Assembly: GCA_958352855.1 (NCBI GenBank)
Contig: CATWQE010000038.1
Span: forward strand, 1 to 24,198
DNA length: 24,198 bases
DNA from: an uncultured Bacillota bacterium
GTDB taxonomy: Bacteria; Bacillota; Clostridia; Lachnospirales; Lachnospiraceae
Reading direction: 5' to 3'
The notes under the pieces are model-generated. The model saw nothing but the letters and a program-made list of their open reading frames with translations. It was not told the DNA's origin and did not search any database. Each line of letters begins with the position of its first letter. Position 1 is the first letter of the stretch. Of this stretch, positions 1-7,755 are shown piece by piece. The translations under genes and the position numbers were made by a program.

Positions 1-113
1 TTGGCACTGGGGGCAGACATATTCATTTTTGAATTACAGTTTGCGGAAACTCAAGGGGTGCATCCATTTACTTTTCTGACCCTTCCTCATTCCTCAATTC
101 TACGCACTGTTTC
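1..113. other. Gene-free window edge downstream of the M20 hydrolase
   Basis: No supportable coding sequence is seen here. On the minus strand, just past the hydrolase stop, short nested complementary segments occur (GGAAAC with GTTTCC, and GTGC with GCAC inside them). They are far apart and no T-run follows, so I do not call a terminator. The neighbouring gene on the left lies outside the window. Confidence 0.4.
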
Positions 114-1472
114 CTAAAAATCTGGTTCTCTATCACAGGCAATAGGACAGATATATCCACCCTTTACTCTTTCCCTATGTTCTTCCTTCGCTTTTGTCAA
201 TATTTTTTCATTTTCCAGAAGTTTTATCCCGGCAAAAGCAAGAGTTCTGGCAGCTGCCAACATTCCCGTCTGACCTAAAGAACTTCCAGACTGCGAAACC
301 ATCTGCCAGCTATGCGCTGGTGTCCCCAAAGCATTACAAGCAATATAAACCTGTGCTGTCGGAACAACATAGCTCACATCTCCTACATCAGTACTAGCCT
401 GAAGTAAGCCTTCGATTCCTCTATATGGCTTTATTTCCTTATGAAGTACATAACAATATTCTTTCCCCAATGTCCTTTGTATTTCTTCTGCAAACCGTTC
501 TTCTTCCAGTGTAAAATTAGGTGTTCCTACCATTTCCATACATTCTTTCAAAACTTTATTTAAAGTATTATTTGGAATAAAGTCACTATATCCATCTCCA
601 AAAGAAATTTCCACCTCTGTCTCAGTCATCAATGCTGCCCCTTGTGCAGCTTTACAAATACGTTCCCTAAGATTTAGCGCATCAAACAGCTTTGGCGCTC
701 TCACTTCATAAACTACACTGGCTGATGCAGGAATAATATTTGGAGCATTGCCTCCTGAGTCAGTAATTGCATAATGAATACGTGCTTCGGGTATTATATG
801 TTCTCTCATATAATTACACCCTATATTGAGCAGTTCTACCGCATCTAATGCACTTCTCCCCATATGAGGACTAGATGACGCGTGGGATGTTATTCCTGTA
901 AAACGAAATTCTGTCACCAAATCTGCCAGGGAATATCTTCCTTCTACTTGATTTTCATCCATAGGATGCCAAGTAAGTACTGCATCTACATCTTCAAAAC
1001 ACCCAGCTCTTACCATATATACTTTTCCACATCCTTTTTCTTCTCCCGGGCAACCATAAAAGCGAATTGTTCCTTTAAGCTGATACTTTTGCATATACGC
1101 TTTTATTCCCTCTGCCGCTGCAAGGGATCCTGTCCCCAGAAGGTTATGTCCACATCCATGGCCATTTTCCATGGTTTCTTCTTTTTCTCTTCTTGTCACT
1201 CCCGCTTTCTGACTTAAACCTTCTAGTGCATCAAACTCTCCCAAAATACCAATGATTGGTTTTCCATATCCAAATTCTCCGCAAAATGCAGTAGGAATTC
1301 CTGCTAAATTTTTTGTAATACGAAAACCCGAGTCCTCTAATCTCTTGCAAAATGCTTCCGCGCTATTTATTTCACGCAACCCAATTTCTGCATACTCCCA
1401 AATTTTTTTGCTGAATGTCCGATATTCACCCTCACGTTCTTTCATCCAGTTACAAATCCACTTTTCATTCAT
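114..1472 (-). CDS. M20 family metallo-amidohydrolase (AbgB-like)
   Basis: A 452-residue cytosolic protein of the M20 peptidase/amidohydrolase family. Members use a two-zinc centre to hydrolyse amide bonds in N-acyl amino acids, dipeptides or p-aminobenzoyl-glutamate. Visible motifs are GEFDAL (Asp81), GHGCGHN (about 104-110, metal ligands), PGEE (142-145, the glutamate pair for catalysis and metal binding) and a WHP motif near 168-170. The middle part, about 185-300, corresponds to the lid/dimerisation domain. The ATG follows a GGGGATG ribosome site and begins 10 bases after the transporter stop, so the two genes are co-transcribed. Pairing with a YfcC-type transporter suggests that the imported compound is hydrolysed in the cytosol. 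The closest named relative is AbgB, but nothing in the sequence fixes the substrate. Family call is strong; substrate is unknown. Confidence 0.88.
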   Translation of the reverse strand: MNEKWICNWMKEREGEYRTFSKKIWEYAEIGLREINSAEAFCKRLEDSGFRITKNLAGIPTAFCGEFGYGKPIIGILGEFDALEGLSQKAGVTRREKEETMENGHGCGHNLLGTGSLAAAEGIKAYMQKYQLKGTIRFYGCPGEEKGCGKVYMVRAGCFEDVDAVLTWHPMDENQVEGRYSLADLVTEFRFTGITSHASSSPHMGRSALDAVELLNIGCNYMREHIIPEARIHYAITDSGGNAPNIIPASASVVYEVRAPKLFDALNLRERICKAAQGAALMTETEVEISFGDGYSDFIPNNTLNKVLKECMEMVGTPNFTLEEERFAEEIQRTLGKEYCYVLHKEIKPYRGIEGLLQASTDVGDVSYVVPTAQVYIACNALGTPAHSWQMVSQSGSSLGQTGMLAAARTLAFAGIKLLENEKILTKAKEEHRERVKGGYICPIACDREPDF

Positions 1473-1482
1473 CTTTCATCCC

Positions 1483-2874
1483 CTAAATCCCTATAGCTAC
1501 TGCTATAGTCAGCATGATTGTCTGTAAAATAAACATAATTCCAAAAAGTTTTGCCACAAATTTCAACCATCGATTCATTCCAATTCCCATGACTCCGCAA
1601 GTAATTGCCACTGCTGTAGGCCAAAATACATTAGAAAAAGCATCTCCAAATTGAAAAGCCATGATAGCAATATACCTACTTAAGCCAACTAGATCAGCAA
1701 CTGGCGCCATAATAGGCATCATAACTACTGCCTGTCCTGTTCCAGAAGGAATAAACATATTCACAAGGTTTTGCACTACGAGCATTCCAAAAGCAGATAA
1801 GCTTGGAGGAAGACTCTTTACAAGATTCGATAACCATAACACAACAGTATCTATAATTCCTCCGTAAGTAAGAACCACTTCTATAGAACGTGCAAATCCA
1901 ATCATAAGCACTGCAAAAATCATTCCCTTTGAGGATTCAATGAATTCTTCTGCCAGTTCTGTGATATTCATATGATTTACAAGTCCTGTAAGAATCATAA
2001 ATCCCAGAAATAATGCTGCCAGTTCTGTAAGATAGAATCCATATTTTGTCACACCTATAGCTAATATAAAAATCAAAATCCCAAATAAAACCAAAGTGAT
2101 TTTTTGTCTTGTTGTAAAAGACAATTTAAGAATTTCATCTCTTGACAAAACTGTTGTTTCTTCCTTTATTCCATACATAACACTTTTACTTGGATCCCTT
2201 TTTATTTTTGCTGCATAATGCATTAGATAAAGGGTTGTACAAGTAATGAATATAATAAATGTAATGATTCGAAATACTGTAAGCTTAGGTGTGGTAATCG
2301 CTACTCCTGCAATACTGCTTGCAATTCCTACATTAAAAGGATTTAACACAGCTCCCGCACATCCTGTTACTGTCCCTAATTCTACAATACCTGCGCCAAC
2401 AACCCGGTCATACCCCAACGAAATAGCAATGGTTATAAAAATAGGTATAAATCCCCATGCCTCCTCATGCATTCCAAAAGTCATTCCAGCAATCCCAAAC
2501 AATACTACAAAAATCGGTATCAACAAATAATCTCTGTTTTTCATTTTTCTCAAAATTGCCCCTACTGCAGAGTTTAATGTCCCACTTTTCATCAAAACTC
2601 CTACATAACCACAAGCAAACAAAAGAAAAAAACTAATATCTGCAGAATTTACAAATCCCTCATAAATACATTGTAGTAGTTTCCATGGACCTACAGGATT
2701 TCTTTCCATACTCTCATAACTGCCTGGCACTACCAATTCACGTCCAACTTCCTCATCCAGCTCTCTTACAAAAGAACCTGCCGGTAAAATCCAGGTTAAC
2801 ACCGCACTTAATAAAATAATACCAAAAATAATTAAATACGGATGTGGTATTCCTATTTTCTTTCCTTTTTTCAT
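1483..2874 (-). CDS. YfcC/DcuC-family membrane transporter
   Basis: A 463-residue polytopic inner-membrane protein with roughly 11-12 hydrophobic segments. It belongs to the YfcC group of the DcuC (C4-dicarboxylate anaerobic carrier) family: an N-terminal segment with LTWILPAGSF, an acidic stretch with MTFGMHEEAWGF, and a C-terminal half with FIPSGTGQAVVMMPIMAP, typical of this group. Family members are secondary carriers for dicarboxylates, amino acids or peptides, and in Firmicutes they often sit beside M20 hydrolases, as here. The start is supported by a GGAGGAG ribosome site 6 bases before ATG. It is the first gene of a two-gene operon with the M20 hydrolase, directly downstream of a divergent-in-function regulator that is transcribed in the same direction. 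A substrate such as an acyl-amino acid or dipeptide is inferred, not shown. Confidence 0.85.
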   Translation of the reverse strand: MKKGKKIGIPHPYLIIFGIILLSAVLTWILPAGSFVRELDEEVGRELVVPGSYESMERNPVGPWKLLQCIYEGFVNSADISFFLLFACGYVGVLMKSGTLNSAVGAILRKMKNRDYLLIPIFVVLFGIAGMTFGMHEEAWGFIPIFITIAISLGYDRVVGAGIVELGTVTGCAGAVLNPFNVGIASSIAGVAITTPKLTVFRIITFIIFITCTTLYLMHYAAKIKRDPSKSVMYGIKEETTVLSRDEILKLSFTTRQKITLVLFGILIFILAIGVTKYGFYLTELAALFLGFMILTGLVNHMNITELAEEFIESSKGMIFAVLMIGFARSIEVVLTYGGIIDTVVLWLSNLVKSLPPSLSAFGMLVVQNLVNMFIPSGTGQAVVMMPIMAPVADLVGLSRYIAIMAFQFGDAFSNVFWPTAVAITCGVMGIGMNRWLKFVAKLFGIMFILQTIMLTIAVAIGI

Positions 2875-2887
2875 AATGCTCCTCCTT

Positions 2888-2906
2888 TTTTAGTATGCTT
2901 TTAGTA
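2888..2906. promoter_or_regulatory. Direct repeat, candidate operator of the transporter/hydrolase operon
   Basis: Two identical 8-mers, TTTTAGTA at 2888-2895 and 2899-2906, are repeated at an 11-bp pitch. That puts them on the same face of the helix. They lie between the proposed -10 box and the ribosome site of the transporter gene, where a repressor would block elongation or initiation. The adjacent regulator is the natural candidate to bind them. This is a pattern only; no binding evidence exists. Confidence 0.35.
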
Positions 2907-2923
2907 CTGTTCTTTATATATCC

Positions 2924-2932
2924 ATGATAGCA
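2924..2932 (-). promoter_or_regulatory. Candidate extended -10 promoter for the transporter operon
   Basis: On the minus strand TGCTATCAT forms an extended -10 element, with TATCAT matching five of six consensus bases and TG at the -15 position. No good -35 box is found 17 bases upstream. It lies about 40 bases upstream of the ribosome site and after the regulator's terminator, so the operon needs a promoter in this interval. Confidence 0.4.
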
Positions 2933-2967
2933 CACTAGCACATGAAAATCCATTGTATTTTTTTGAC

Positions 2968-2999
2968 AAAAAAACTGCTGCATTTTTATGCAACAGTTT
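2968..2999 (-). terminator. Rho-independent terminator of the regulator gene
   Basis: An 11-bp stem (arms 2972-2982 and 2989-2999, one G-U pair) with a 6-base loop is followed on the minus strand by seven T residues. It begins at the stop codon of the regulator, so it separates the regulator transcript from the transporter operon. Confidence 0.85.
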
Positions 3000-4333
3000 C
3001 ATTCCCATTTTATCTGATAAATTTTCTGTGGTCTCCCTTTATTTCCGCACCTTTGCTCTCCAACCCTTTTTGCATATCCTTCTTTCTCAAGAACTGCCAA
3101 TACTCTATTCGCCACACGAGTAGAAAAATTTTGTAATTGTACTAAATCAGATGCGGTAATTTCTAAACATTCTTTCATCTGTGTAGCAGCAACCACTCTA
3201 AGAACTGTTTCAGCAGATAAATGTACCTGATTTGCTACAGATTTTATATAATCATTTTCTCCAAGTCTGGTGTTTTCCGTCTTTTTATATTCCAAAAACA
3301 GCTTTCGAATATTTTCTTTCTCATCAATACATACTATATATCTTCTTCCTATTTTTTTTGTATATTCCAGTGCCTGTACTGCATGGATTCTAGCCTGCTG
3401 TAAATCTGTTCCAAGCCCCACACCAACAATAACTTCCATTCCAATATGTCGTTTTATCCAAAATGCAAGGTCACACATTTTATAGTCCTCTGTCAGATGT
3501 TGTACCTGCTCTTTATTCAAATATAGCTCTATGTCCGCCAAGTCATCCTTCATTACAGGTTCTGTTAAATGTTCTCTGCAATAATCTAATAATGCCCCCT
3601 TTAGCTTTAAAGTTGTTATCTCTCCATAAGAAATTTTCTCACTTTCACTCCCTGAATAATATGGGCGTATCCTTATTACAGCTGACATGCGCCTCTGCAC
3701 TTTTTCCAATTGAATTGTCTTCACACAAAAATTTAACACCTGAAGTAAACTTCTTACGCTGGGATAAGAATAGTAACATTCTATTCCTTCTTCTTTCATT
3801 GCCTCTACCACGCTATAAAAATAAGTTACTACAAAATCTAATTTTCCTTCTCTTGCCCGCTTTCGGTACTTTTCAACCATAAGATTTTCTGTTGCTTTTA
3901 ATTCCTTCTGCGTTAATCCTTCCATACGTTTTTCAAAAGCTTGAATCAAATCAAAAAGCTGATCATTTTCTAAAACTTCTTCCAAACACATTCTATCTTC
4001 CAAATAATCCATACCAATACGTGTACTATCTGTAGAGTTTCTCTTTAAAACTCTGCTCAATAAGATCCTGTAAGTATTTTCTAAATATCCCCCAAAACAT
4101 TGACACATAACATATGGTTCTGTATCCACTTCCCGTATAGCTTGCTTAGGAATCGTTCCACTGGTTATAAATCCGTCATACTCATTCTTTATTTTTATAA
4201 AAATTTCCTGCAATTCTTCCAATGTCTGATACTCAAAATACTGCACTTTACAAGGCAACTTCTGATTCTCCAATTTTTCCTTGCAATATGCAATATAATG
4301 CTTCTGTAAAAGCAACGCAATTTTTTCTTGCAT
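2999..4333 (-). CDS. Uncharacterised transcriptional regulator: PrpR-like N-terminus, degenerate nucleotidyl-cyclase-like domain, winged helix
   Basis: A 444-residue soluble protein without a membrane segment. The N-terminus carries DGFITSGT (53-60), reminiscent of the ligand-sensing PrpR_N/TyrR-type domains, where a short beta-strand and a Ser/Gly turn contact the effector. Around residues 300-337 there is a GVGLGTDLQQA...AL...Y.V.ID pattern like the degenerate GGDEF or GTP-cyclohydrolase-III fold found in PucR/CdaR-type regulators. The last 55 residues resemble a winged helix, with a recognition-like helix near TRVANRVLAVLEKEG and a basic wing (GNKGRP). An upstream TTG at 4366 would add 11 residues, but the ATG at 4333 has a GGAAGG ribosome site 10 bases away. 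The gene has its own terminator and sits just upstream of the YfcC/M20 operon, its likely target. Domain assignments are by eye and the effector is unknown. Confidence 0.7.
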   Translation of the reverse strand: MQEKIALLLQKHYIAYCKEKLENQKLPCKVQYFEYQTLEELQEIFIKIKNEYDGFITSGTIPKQAIREVDTEPYVMCQCFGGYLENTYRILLSRVLKRNSTDSTRIGMDYLEDRMCLEEVLENDQLFDLIQAFEKRMEGLTQKELKATENLMVEKYRKRAREGKLDFVVTYFYSVVEAMKEEGIECYYSYPSVRSLLQVLNFCVKTIQLEKVQRRMSAVIRIRPYYSGSESEKISYGEITTLKLKGALLDYCREHLTEPVMKDDLADIELYLNKEQVQHLTEDYKMCDLAFWIKRHIGMEVIVGVGLGTDLQQARIHAVQALEYTKKIGRRYIVCIDEKENIRKLFLEYKKTENTRLGENDYIKSVANQVHLSAETVLRVVAATQMKECLEITASDLVQLQNFSTRVANRVLAVLEKEGYAKRVGEQRCGNKGRPQKIYQIKWE

Positions 4334-4401
4334 AACTATTTTTCCTTCCTTTTGCGTAGTCTTCAAGTTTTTATCAGTGTAACATAATTTAATTCAGAAA
4401 G

Positions 4402-4455
4402 CAAAAGAGCTATTACATCAAATAATATTTCGAATATATTTAATGTAATAACTCT
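4402..4455 (-). terminator. Terminator of the NSS transporter gene
   Basis: A 13-bp stem (arms 4406-4418 and 4443-4455, one G-U pair) encloses a further imperfect AT-rich helix with a TTCG-like apex. On the minus strand it is followed by TTTTGCTTTC. It lies 8 bases past the transporter stop codon. Confidence 0.75.
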
Positions 4456-4462
4456 CTCAATT

Positions 4463-5797
4463 TTATAAGGATGTTACAAACACCGCTGCAATCAATACCG
4501 GCAGTACAAACTTAATCAGCGCAGACCACACCGGAGCAAGTTTAAATTTTACTTTTCCATCATTTGTGATTTCCTTTACCGCGTTATCTGTTTTCCATAC
4601 CCATCCAATGAAAATACATGCCAGAATACCGCCGATTGGCAGGGAAACATTGGAAACCAGGTAATCTGCCAGGTCAAAGAATCCTTTTCCCGCAATTTTG
4701 ATATCACTCCATACCCCAAAGCTTAAAGCGCATGGAATTCCCACACAGGTAATTAAAATACTGAAAATCACTGCCGCTTTTGCTCTGGACACTTTAAAGG
4801 TATTTACCGCAAAAGATACCACAACCTCCAGGTATGCAATGCTGGTGGAAACTGCCGCAAAAAGAACCAAGACAAAGAAAATCAGGCCAAAAATCTTGCC
4901 TCCCGGCATTTCTCCAAAAACAGTGGGCAAAGTCTGGAACATCAGGCTTGGACCACTTTCCGGGTCAAATCCAAAGGCAAAGACTGCCGGCAAAATAGCA
5001 AATCCTGCAATCATAGCCACCAGCGTATCAAAAAACGCAATGCTTCCTGCGCTCTTTACAATCTTCTGGTCTTTTCCCAGATAAGCGCCATAAGTAATGG
5101 TTGCTCCTGTTCCCAGGGAAAGGGAGAAGAATACCTGTCCCAATGCCTGCAAAAAGGCGTCTGGCGTTAATTTGGAAAAATCAGGTTTCAGAAAAAATTC
5201 AATTCCCGCACCTGCCCCCGGCAATGTACAGGAACGCACCACAATCACCAACATACATACTACCAGCAAAGGCATCATAATTTTACAGGAATTTTCGATT
5301 CCCTTCTGAACGCCTCTTAATACAATCAGCAGTGTAATGACCATAAAAATCAGATAAAACACAATCTGGCTTCCCGCATCTGCAGTAAAGCTCTGGAAAA
5401 ACTCTGTTCCCTTATCAGATGCCCCTGTAACAGAAGCAAATATGTAGCGGATTACCCATCCACCCAGGACTGCATAGTAGGATAGCCCGATGAAGCTGGT
5501 AATAACCGCCAGGATTCCTACTGCGCCCCACTTTTTATTCAGCGCCTTATAACTGCCAAAGGCATCCTTGCCTCCAGCCCTTCCAATGGTAACCTCTGCA
5601 ATAATCATGGGAATACCCACCAGAAAAATACAGATGAGATAGACCAGGACAAAGGCTCCTCCTCCGTTTTCTCCTACCAGCATAGGAAATCTCCACAGAT
5701 TTCCCATTCCCACAGCAGAGCCTGCCGCCGCCATAATAAATCCCAGGCTGCCAGACCATTTTGCCGCATTTTCTTTTGTTTGAGTCTGCTTACTCAT
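4463..5797 (-). CDS. Neurotransmitter:sodium symporter (NSS) family amino-acid transporter
   Basis: A 444-residue integral membrane protein of the NSS (LeuT-fold) family, which couples Na+ influx to amino-acid uptake. The TM1 signature is clear: W-S-G-S-LGFIMAAAGSAVGMGNLWRFP at residues about 14-38 (the unwound helix that binds substrate and sodium), followed by ENGGGAF. TM6 shows FFSLSLGTGATITYGAY. The length fits the bacterial 11-helix subgroup (Tyt1-like) rather than 12-helix LeuT. A longer in-frame reading would reach upstream to 5884, but it runs into the leader terminator; ATG 5797 has an AGGAGGGG site 4-5 bases upstream. It is monocistronic, with a T-box leader in front and a strong hairpin behind, so transcription should respond to uncharged tRNA. 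The substrate is therefore probably the cognate amino acid of that tRNA, which remains ambiguous. Confidence 0.92.
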   Translation of the reverse strand: MSKQTQTKENAAKWSGSLGFIMAAAGSAVGMGNLWRFPMLVGENGGGAFVLVYLICIFLVGIPMIIAEVTIGRAGGKDAFGSYKALNKKWGAVGILAVITSFIGLSYYAVLGGWVIRYIFASVTGASDKGTEFFQSFTADAGSQIVFYLIFMVITLLIVLRGVQKGIENSCKIMMPLLVVCMLVIVVRSCTLPGAGAGIEFFLKPDFSKLTPDAFLQALGQVFFSLSLGTGATITYGAYLGKDQKIVKSAGSIAFFDTLVAMIAGFAILPAVFAFGFDPESGPSLMFQTLPTVFGEMPGGKIFGLIFFVLVLFAAVSTSIAYLEVVVSFAVNTFKVSRAKAAVIFSILITCVGIPCALSFGVWSDIKIAGKGFFDLADYLVSNVSLPIGGILACIFIGWVWKTDNAVKEITNDGKVKFKLAPVWSALIKFVLPVLIAAVFVTSL

Positions 5798-5820
5798 GTG
5801 CCCCTCCTTTTTGACAATGA

Positions 5821-6122
5821 AAAAAACTCCCATCCTCATGCTTAAAGCACTAAGGACGAGAGTATATCTACTTCGTGGTACCACCTTATTTCATTTCTGT
5901 AAACCAGAAACCTCTGACAGATACGGAAATGCAATGCATTTCTTATATCCTGGCGCTGTAATGGGCGCTCCCATCGCAGCCTGTGCAAATTCTGCAGTCG
6001 GTGCGAGGCTCCAAGACCATCTTCCATTCTCTTCTACGCGCTTCTTCTCACCACCCGAAGCTCTCTTTGCCGTCTCTGAAAATGTACTCTTCTTTTCATT
6101 GCCGTTTCTTTTTTATTTTATG
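5821..6122 (-). ncRNA. T-box riboswitch leader of the NSS transporter
   Basis: The minus-strand leader of about 300 bases has all the main T-box parts. The apical Stem I hairpin GCTTC...GAAGC encloses GGGTGGTGAGAA (around 6040-6061). The lower Stem I pairs CATTTTC with GAGAATG. The specifier loop has AGTA on the 5' side (6085-6088) opposite GAA on the 3' side (6022-6024). The T-box sequence AAGGTGGTACCACG is at 5874-5887. A terminator stem at about 5827-5862 ends in six T residues (5821-5826). The bases after GAA read GATGG, so the specifier could be GAT (Asp, immediate register), ATG (Met) or TGG (Trp, one base before the basal helix). The TGGT bulge favours a tRNA with discriminator A73, which fits Met better than Asp or Trp (both commonly G73). 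Identity as a T-box is strong; amino-acid specificity is not settled. Confidence 0.92.
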
Positions 6123-6128
6123 CTCCCT

Positions 6129-6157
6129 AGTATAGTCCCCTTTTCTTTTCTTGTCAA
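6129..6157 (-). promoter_or_regulatory. Sigma-A promoter of the T-box leader
   Basis: The minus strand has TTGACA (6152-6157) and TATACT (6129-6134) with a 17-base spacer. This near-consensus promoter places the start of transcription near 6122, just ahead of the T-box Stem I. Confidence 0.88.
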
Positions 6158-6211
6158 AGGATTTTTCAGAAAAATCTAAAACTTTACATTTTCCACAAAA
6201 AATGATACCCT

Positions 6212-6240
6212 TTGTTAGGAAATCTGTAAAACGATATTCT
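6212..6240 (+). promoter_or_regulatory. Possible promoter of the VanZ-like gene
   Basis: TTGTTA (6212-6217) and TATTCT (6235-6240) are separated by 17 bases, each matching four of six consensus positions. It lies 43 bases before the gene. The region is AT-rich, so chance matches are likely. Confidence 0.3.
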
Positions 6241-6283
6241 GTATTTTGCACAAAATTTTTTTCAAACTTTGAAAGGACTGCTT

Positions 6284-6781
6284 ATGAAAAAATTCATTAT
6301 CTATTTATTAAAACCCTTTTCCTTTCTTCCTGCTCTTGCTATGATGTATCTGATTTTTTCCTTTTCCGGACAAACCGGCGTGGAATCTGGAAATTTAAGT
6401 CATGAAATCAGCTATAAAATCGTGTCAGTGGCAGACCGGATTTTCGATAAAAATCTTTCTGAAGGGGATAAAAATGCCTATGCGGATAAAATTGAACTTC
6501 CTGTACGAAAGCTGGCTCACATGACGGAATACTTTATTCTTGCTATTTGTGTATCCTTTCCCCTTTACGTTTATGGCGTTCGGGGTTTTGCCCTTTTTCT
6601 TCTGGCCGGAATCCTCTGTGTGGGATTTGCCTGTACAGACGAATTTCATCAATCCTTTGTGGCAGGGCGTGGCCCGTCCAAAAGAGACGTGTTCATTGAC
6701 AGCATTGGAGCTTTATTTGGAATTATTTTAGTACAGATTTTCTGTCATACCTTTACGCCGCGAAAAAAGAAGAGAACATAA
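6284..6781 (+). CDS. VanZ-like family membrane protein
   Basis: A 165-residue membrane protein of the VanZ-like family (named for VanZ, which gives low-level teicoplanin resistance; most members have no defined role). It has an N-terminal transmembrane helix (about 13-28), then FSFSGQTG, and the family-typical RKLAHMTEYFIL segment near 76-87. The signature DEFHQSFVAGRGPSKRD followed by an IDSIGALFGI helix is near 124-147. The tail is basic (RKKKR), which would sit in the cytosol. I chose ATG 6284 with AAAGGA upstream over the in-frame TTG at 6269. The gene stands alone on the plus strand between two minus-strand units and ends 2 bases from the birA stop. No resistance function is implied. Confidence 0.82.
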   Translation: MKKFIIYLLKPFSFLPALAMMYLIFSFSGQTGVESGNLSHEISYKIVSVADRIFDKNLSEGDKNAYADKIELPVRKLAHMTEYFILAICVSFPLYVYGVRGFALFLLAGILCVGFACTDEFHQSFVAGRGPSKRDVFIDSIGALFGIILVQIFCHTFTPRKKKRT

Positions 6782-6783
6782 CC

Positions 6784-7755
6784 TTAAAGCTCAAGAGATA
6801 CATCTGCCCCTGACAGGAGTTCTTCTTCCCCCTGTTCATTGCAAATCCGCAATCTCCCGTCAGGGAGAATCTCTTTTGCTTTTACCACCCGCCTGCAATT
6901 TCCCTGAACAATGCAGATGGTTCTTCCTGGCACCAGATTTCTCCTGATATATTCCTGTGGAATCCCTTTTTTCTCTGTTTCCTTTAACAATTCATTCACA
7001 ATAGTGGCTGCCAGACGGTTTCTGTCAACTACTTCCTCTCCTGTTAAAACTGCTCCTGCTTTTTCCCTGATTTCTTCTGGGAACCCTCCCTTTGGAAGCT
7101 TCAGGTTCAGCCCAATCCCTATGACAGCAAACTCAATATCCCCTGTCTCAAAGTCTGTCACCGCTTCCGTAAGAATCCCGCACACCTTCTTCTCTTCCAG
7201 GTATAAATCATTCACCCACTTAATGCCAAGAGAAATCTTGCAGCATTTCTCCACTGCCCGACATACTGCCACTGCTGCCTCTGCTGTAAGTTCCAGACTT
7301 TCCTTCACCGTTTTTTTGGGATACAGCAGTACGCTGAGATACAGGCCACTATCTTTCGGGGAATAAAACTTTCGTCCTTTTCTCCCTTTTCCTCTGGTCT
7401 GTTCATTCGCTGCCACTACGGAACCATGAGGCAAGCCTCCATCCAGAGCCATCTGTTTCATTGCCAGACTGGTGGATGGAATATCCCTGAAAACCTGTAC
7501 GGTCACTTCAGGATGTTCCAAACCGCACCGGATTGCTTCCGAAGAAAGGACATCACTTGCCTTATCCAGGGCATATCCTTTGTTTGTGACCGCCTGAATT
7601 TCATATCCTTCCTGTCTGAGACTTTGAATTGCCTTCCACACTGCAGTTCTGGAAACCTGCAGTTTTTCTGCCAGCATTTCCCCGGACAGATAGCTGCCCT
7701 TTTCCTGTTCTAAAAGCTCCAGAAGCCTGGATTTTGTAGACATCTTCTCCCTCAT
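6784..7755 (-). CDS. birA: Bifunctional biotin--protein ligase / biotin operon repressor BirA
   Basis: A 323-residue protein that attaches biotin to the lysine of carboxylase carrier domains and, in two-domain forms like this one, represses biotin genes. The N-terminal winged helix (about 5-63) contains SRTAVWKAIQSL and GYEIQAVTNKGY. The ligase domain has the adenylate-binding loop RGKGRKGR (121-128, equivalent to the GRGRRGR loop of E. coli BirA) and KWVNDL (179-184), whose lysine corresponds to the catalytic Lys183. The C-terminal SH3-like domain follows from about 270. The ATG at 7755 overlaps the stop of the hydrolase gene (ATGA), indicating translational coupling; an internal ATG at 7743 with GAGGGAG upstream is an alternative start. 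No biotin synthesis or carboxylase gene is in the window. Confidence 0.95.
   Translation of the reverse strand: MREKMSTKSRLLELLEQEKGSYLSGEMLAEKLQVSRTAVWKAIQSLRQEGYEIQAVTNKGYALDKASDVLSSEAIRCGLEHPEVTVQVFRDIPSTSLAMKQMALDGGLPHGSVVAANEQTRGKGRKGRKFYSPKDSGLYLSVLLYPKKTVKESLELTAEAAVAVCRAVEKCCKISLGIKWVNDLYLEEKKVCGILTEAVTDFETGDIEFAVIGIGLNLKLPKGGFPEEIREKAGAVLTGEEVVDRNRLAATIVNELLKETEKKGIPQEYIRRNLVPGRTICIVQGNCRRVVKAKEILPDGRLRICNEQGEEELLSGADVSLEL

Noticed and set aside
3463..3882. 139-codon open frame on the plus strand
   Set aside because: It is antisense to the regulator gene, with no start signal and a composition expected of a shadow frame.
5798..5884. Longer N-terminus for the NSS transporter
   Set aside because: The extension would be translated from the T-box terminator region and lacks a ribosome site; the ATG at 5797 has a strong one and yields the normal NSS N-terminus.
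5842..6027. 61-codon open frame on the minus strand upstream of the NSS gene
   Set aside because: It is entirely within the T-box leader, whose RNA elements explain the sequence.
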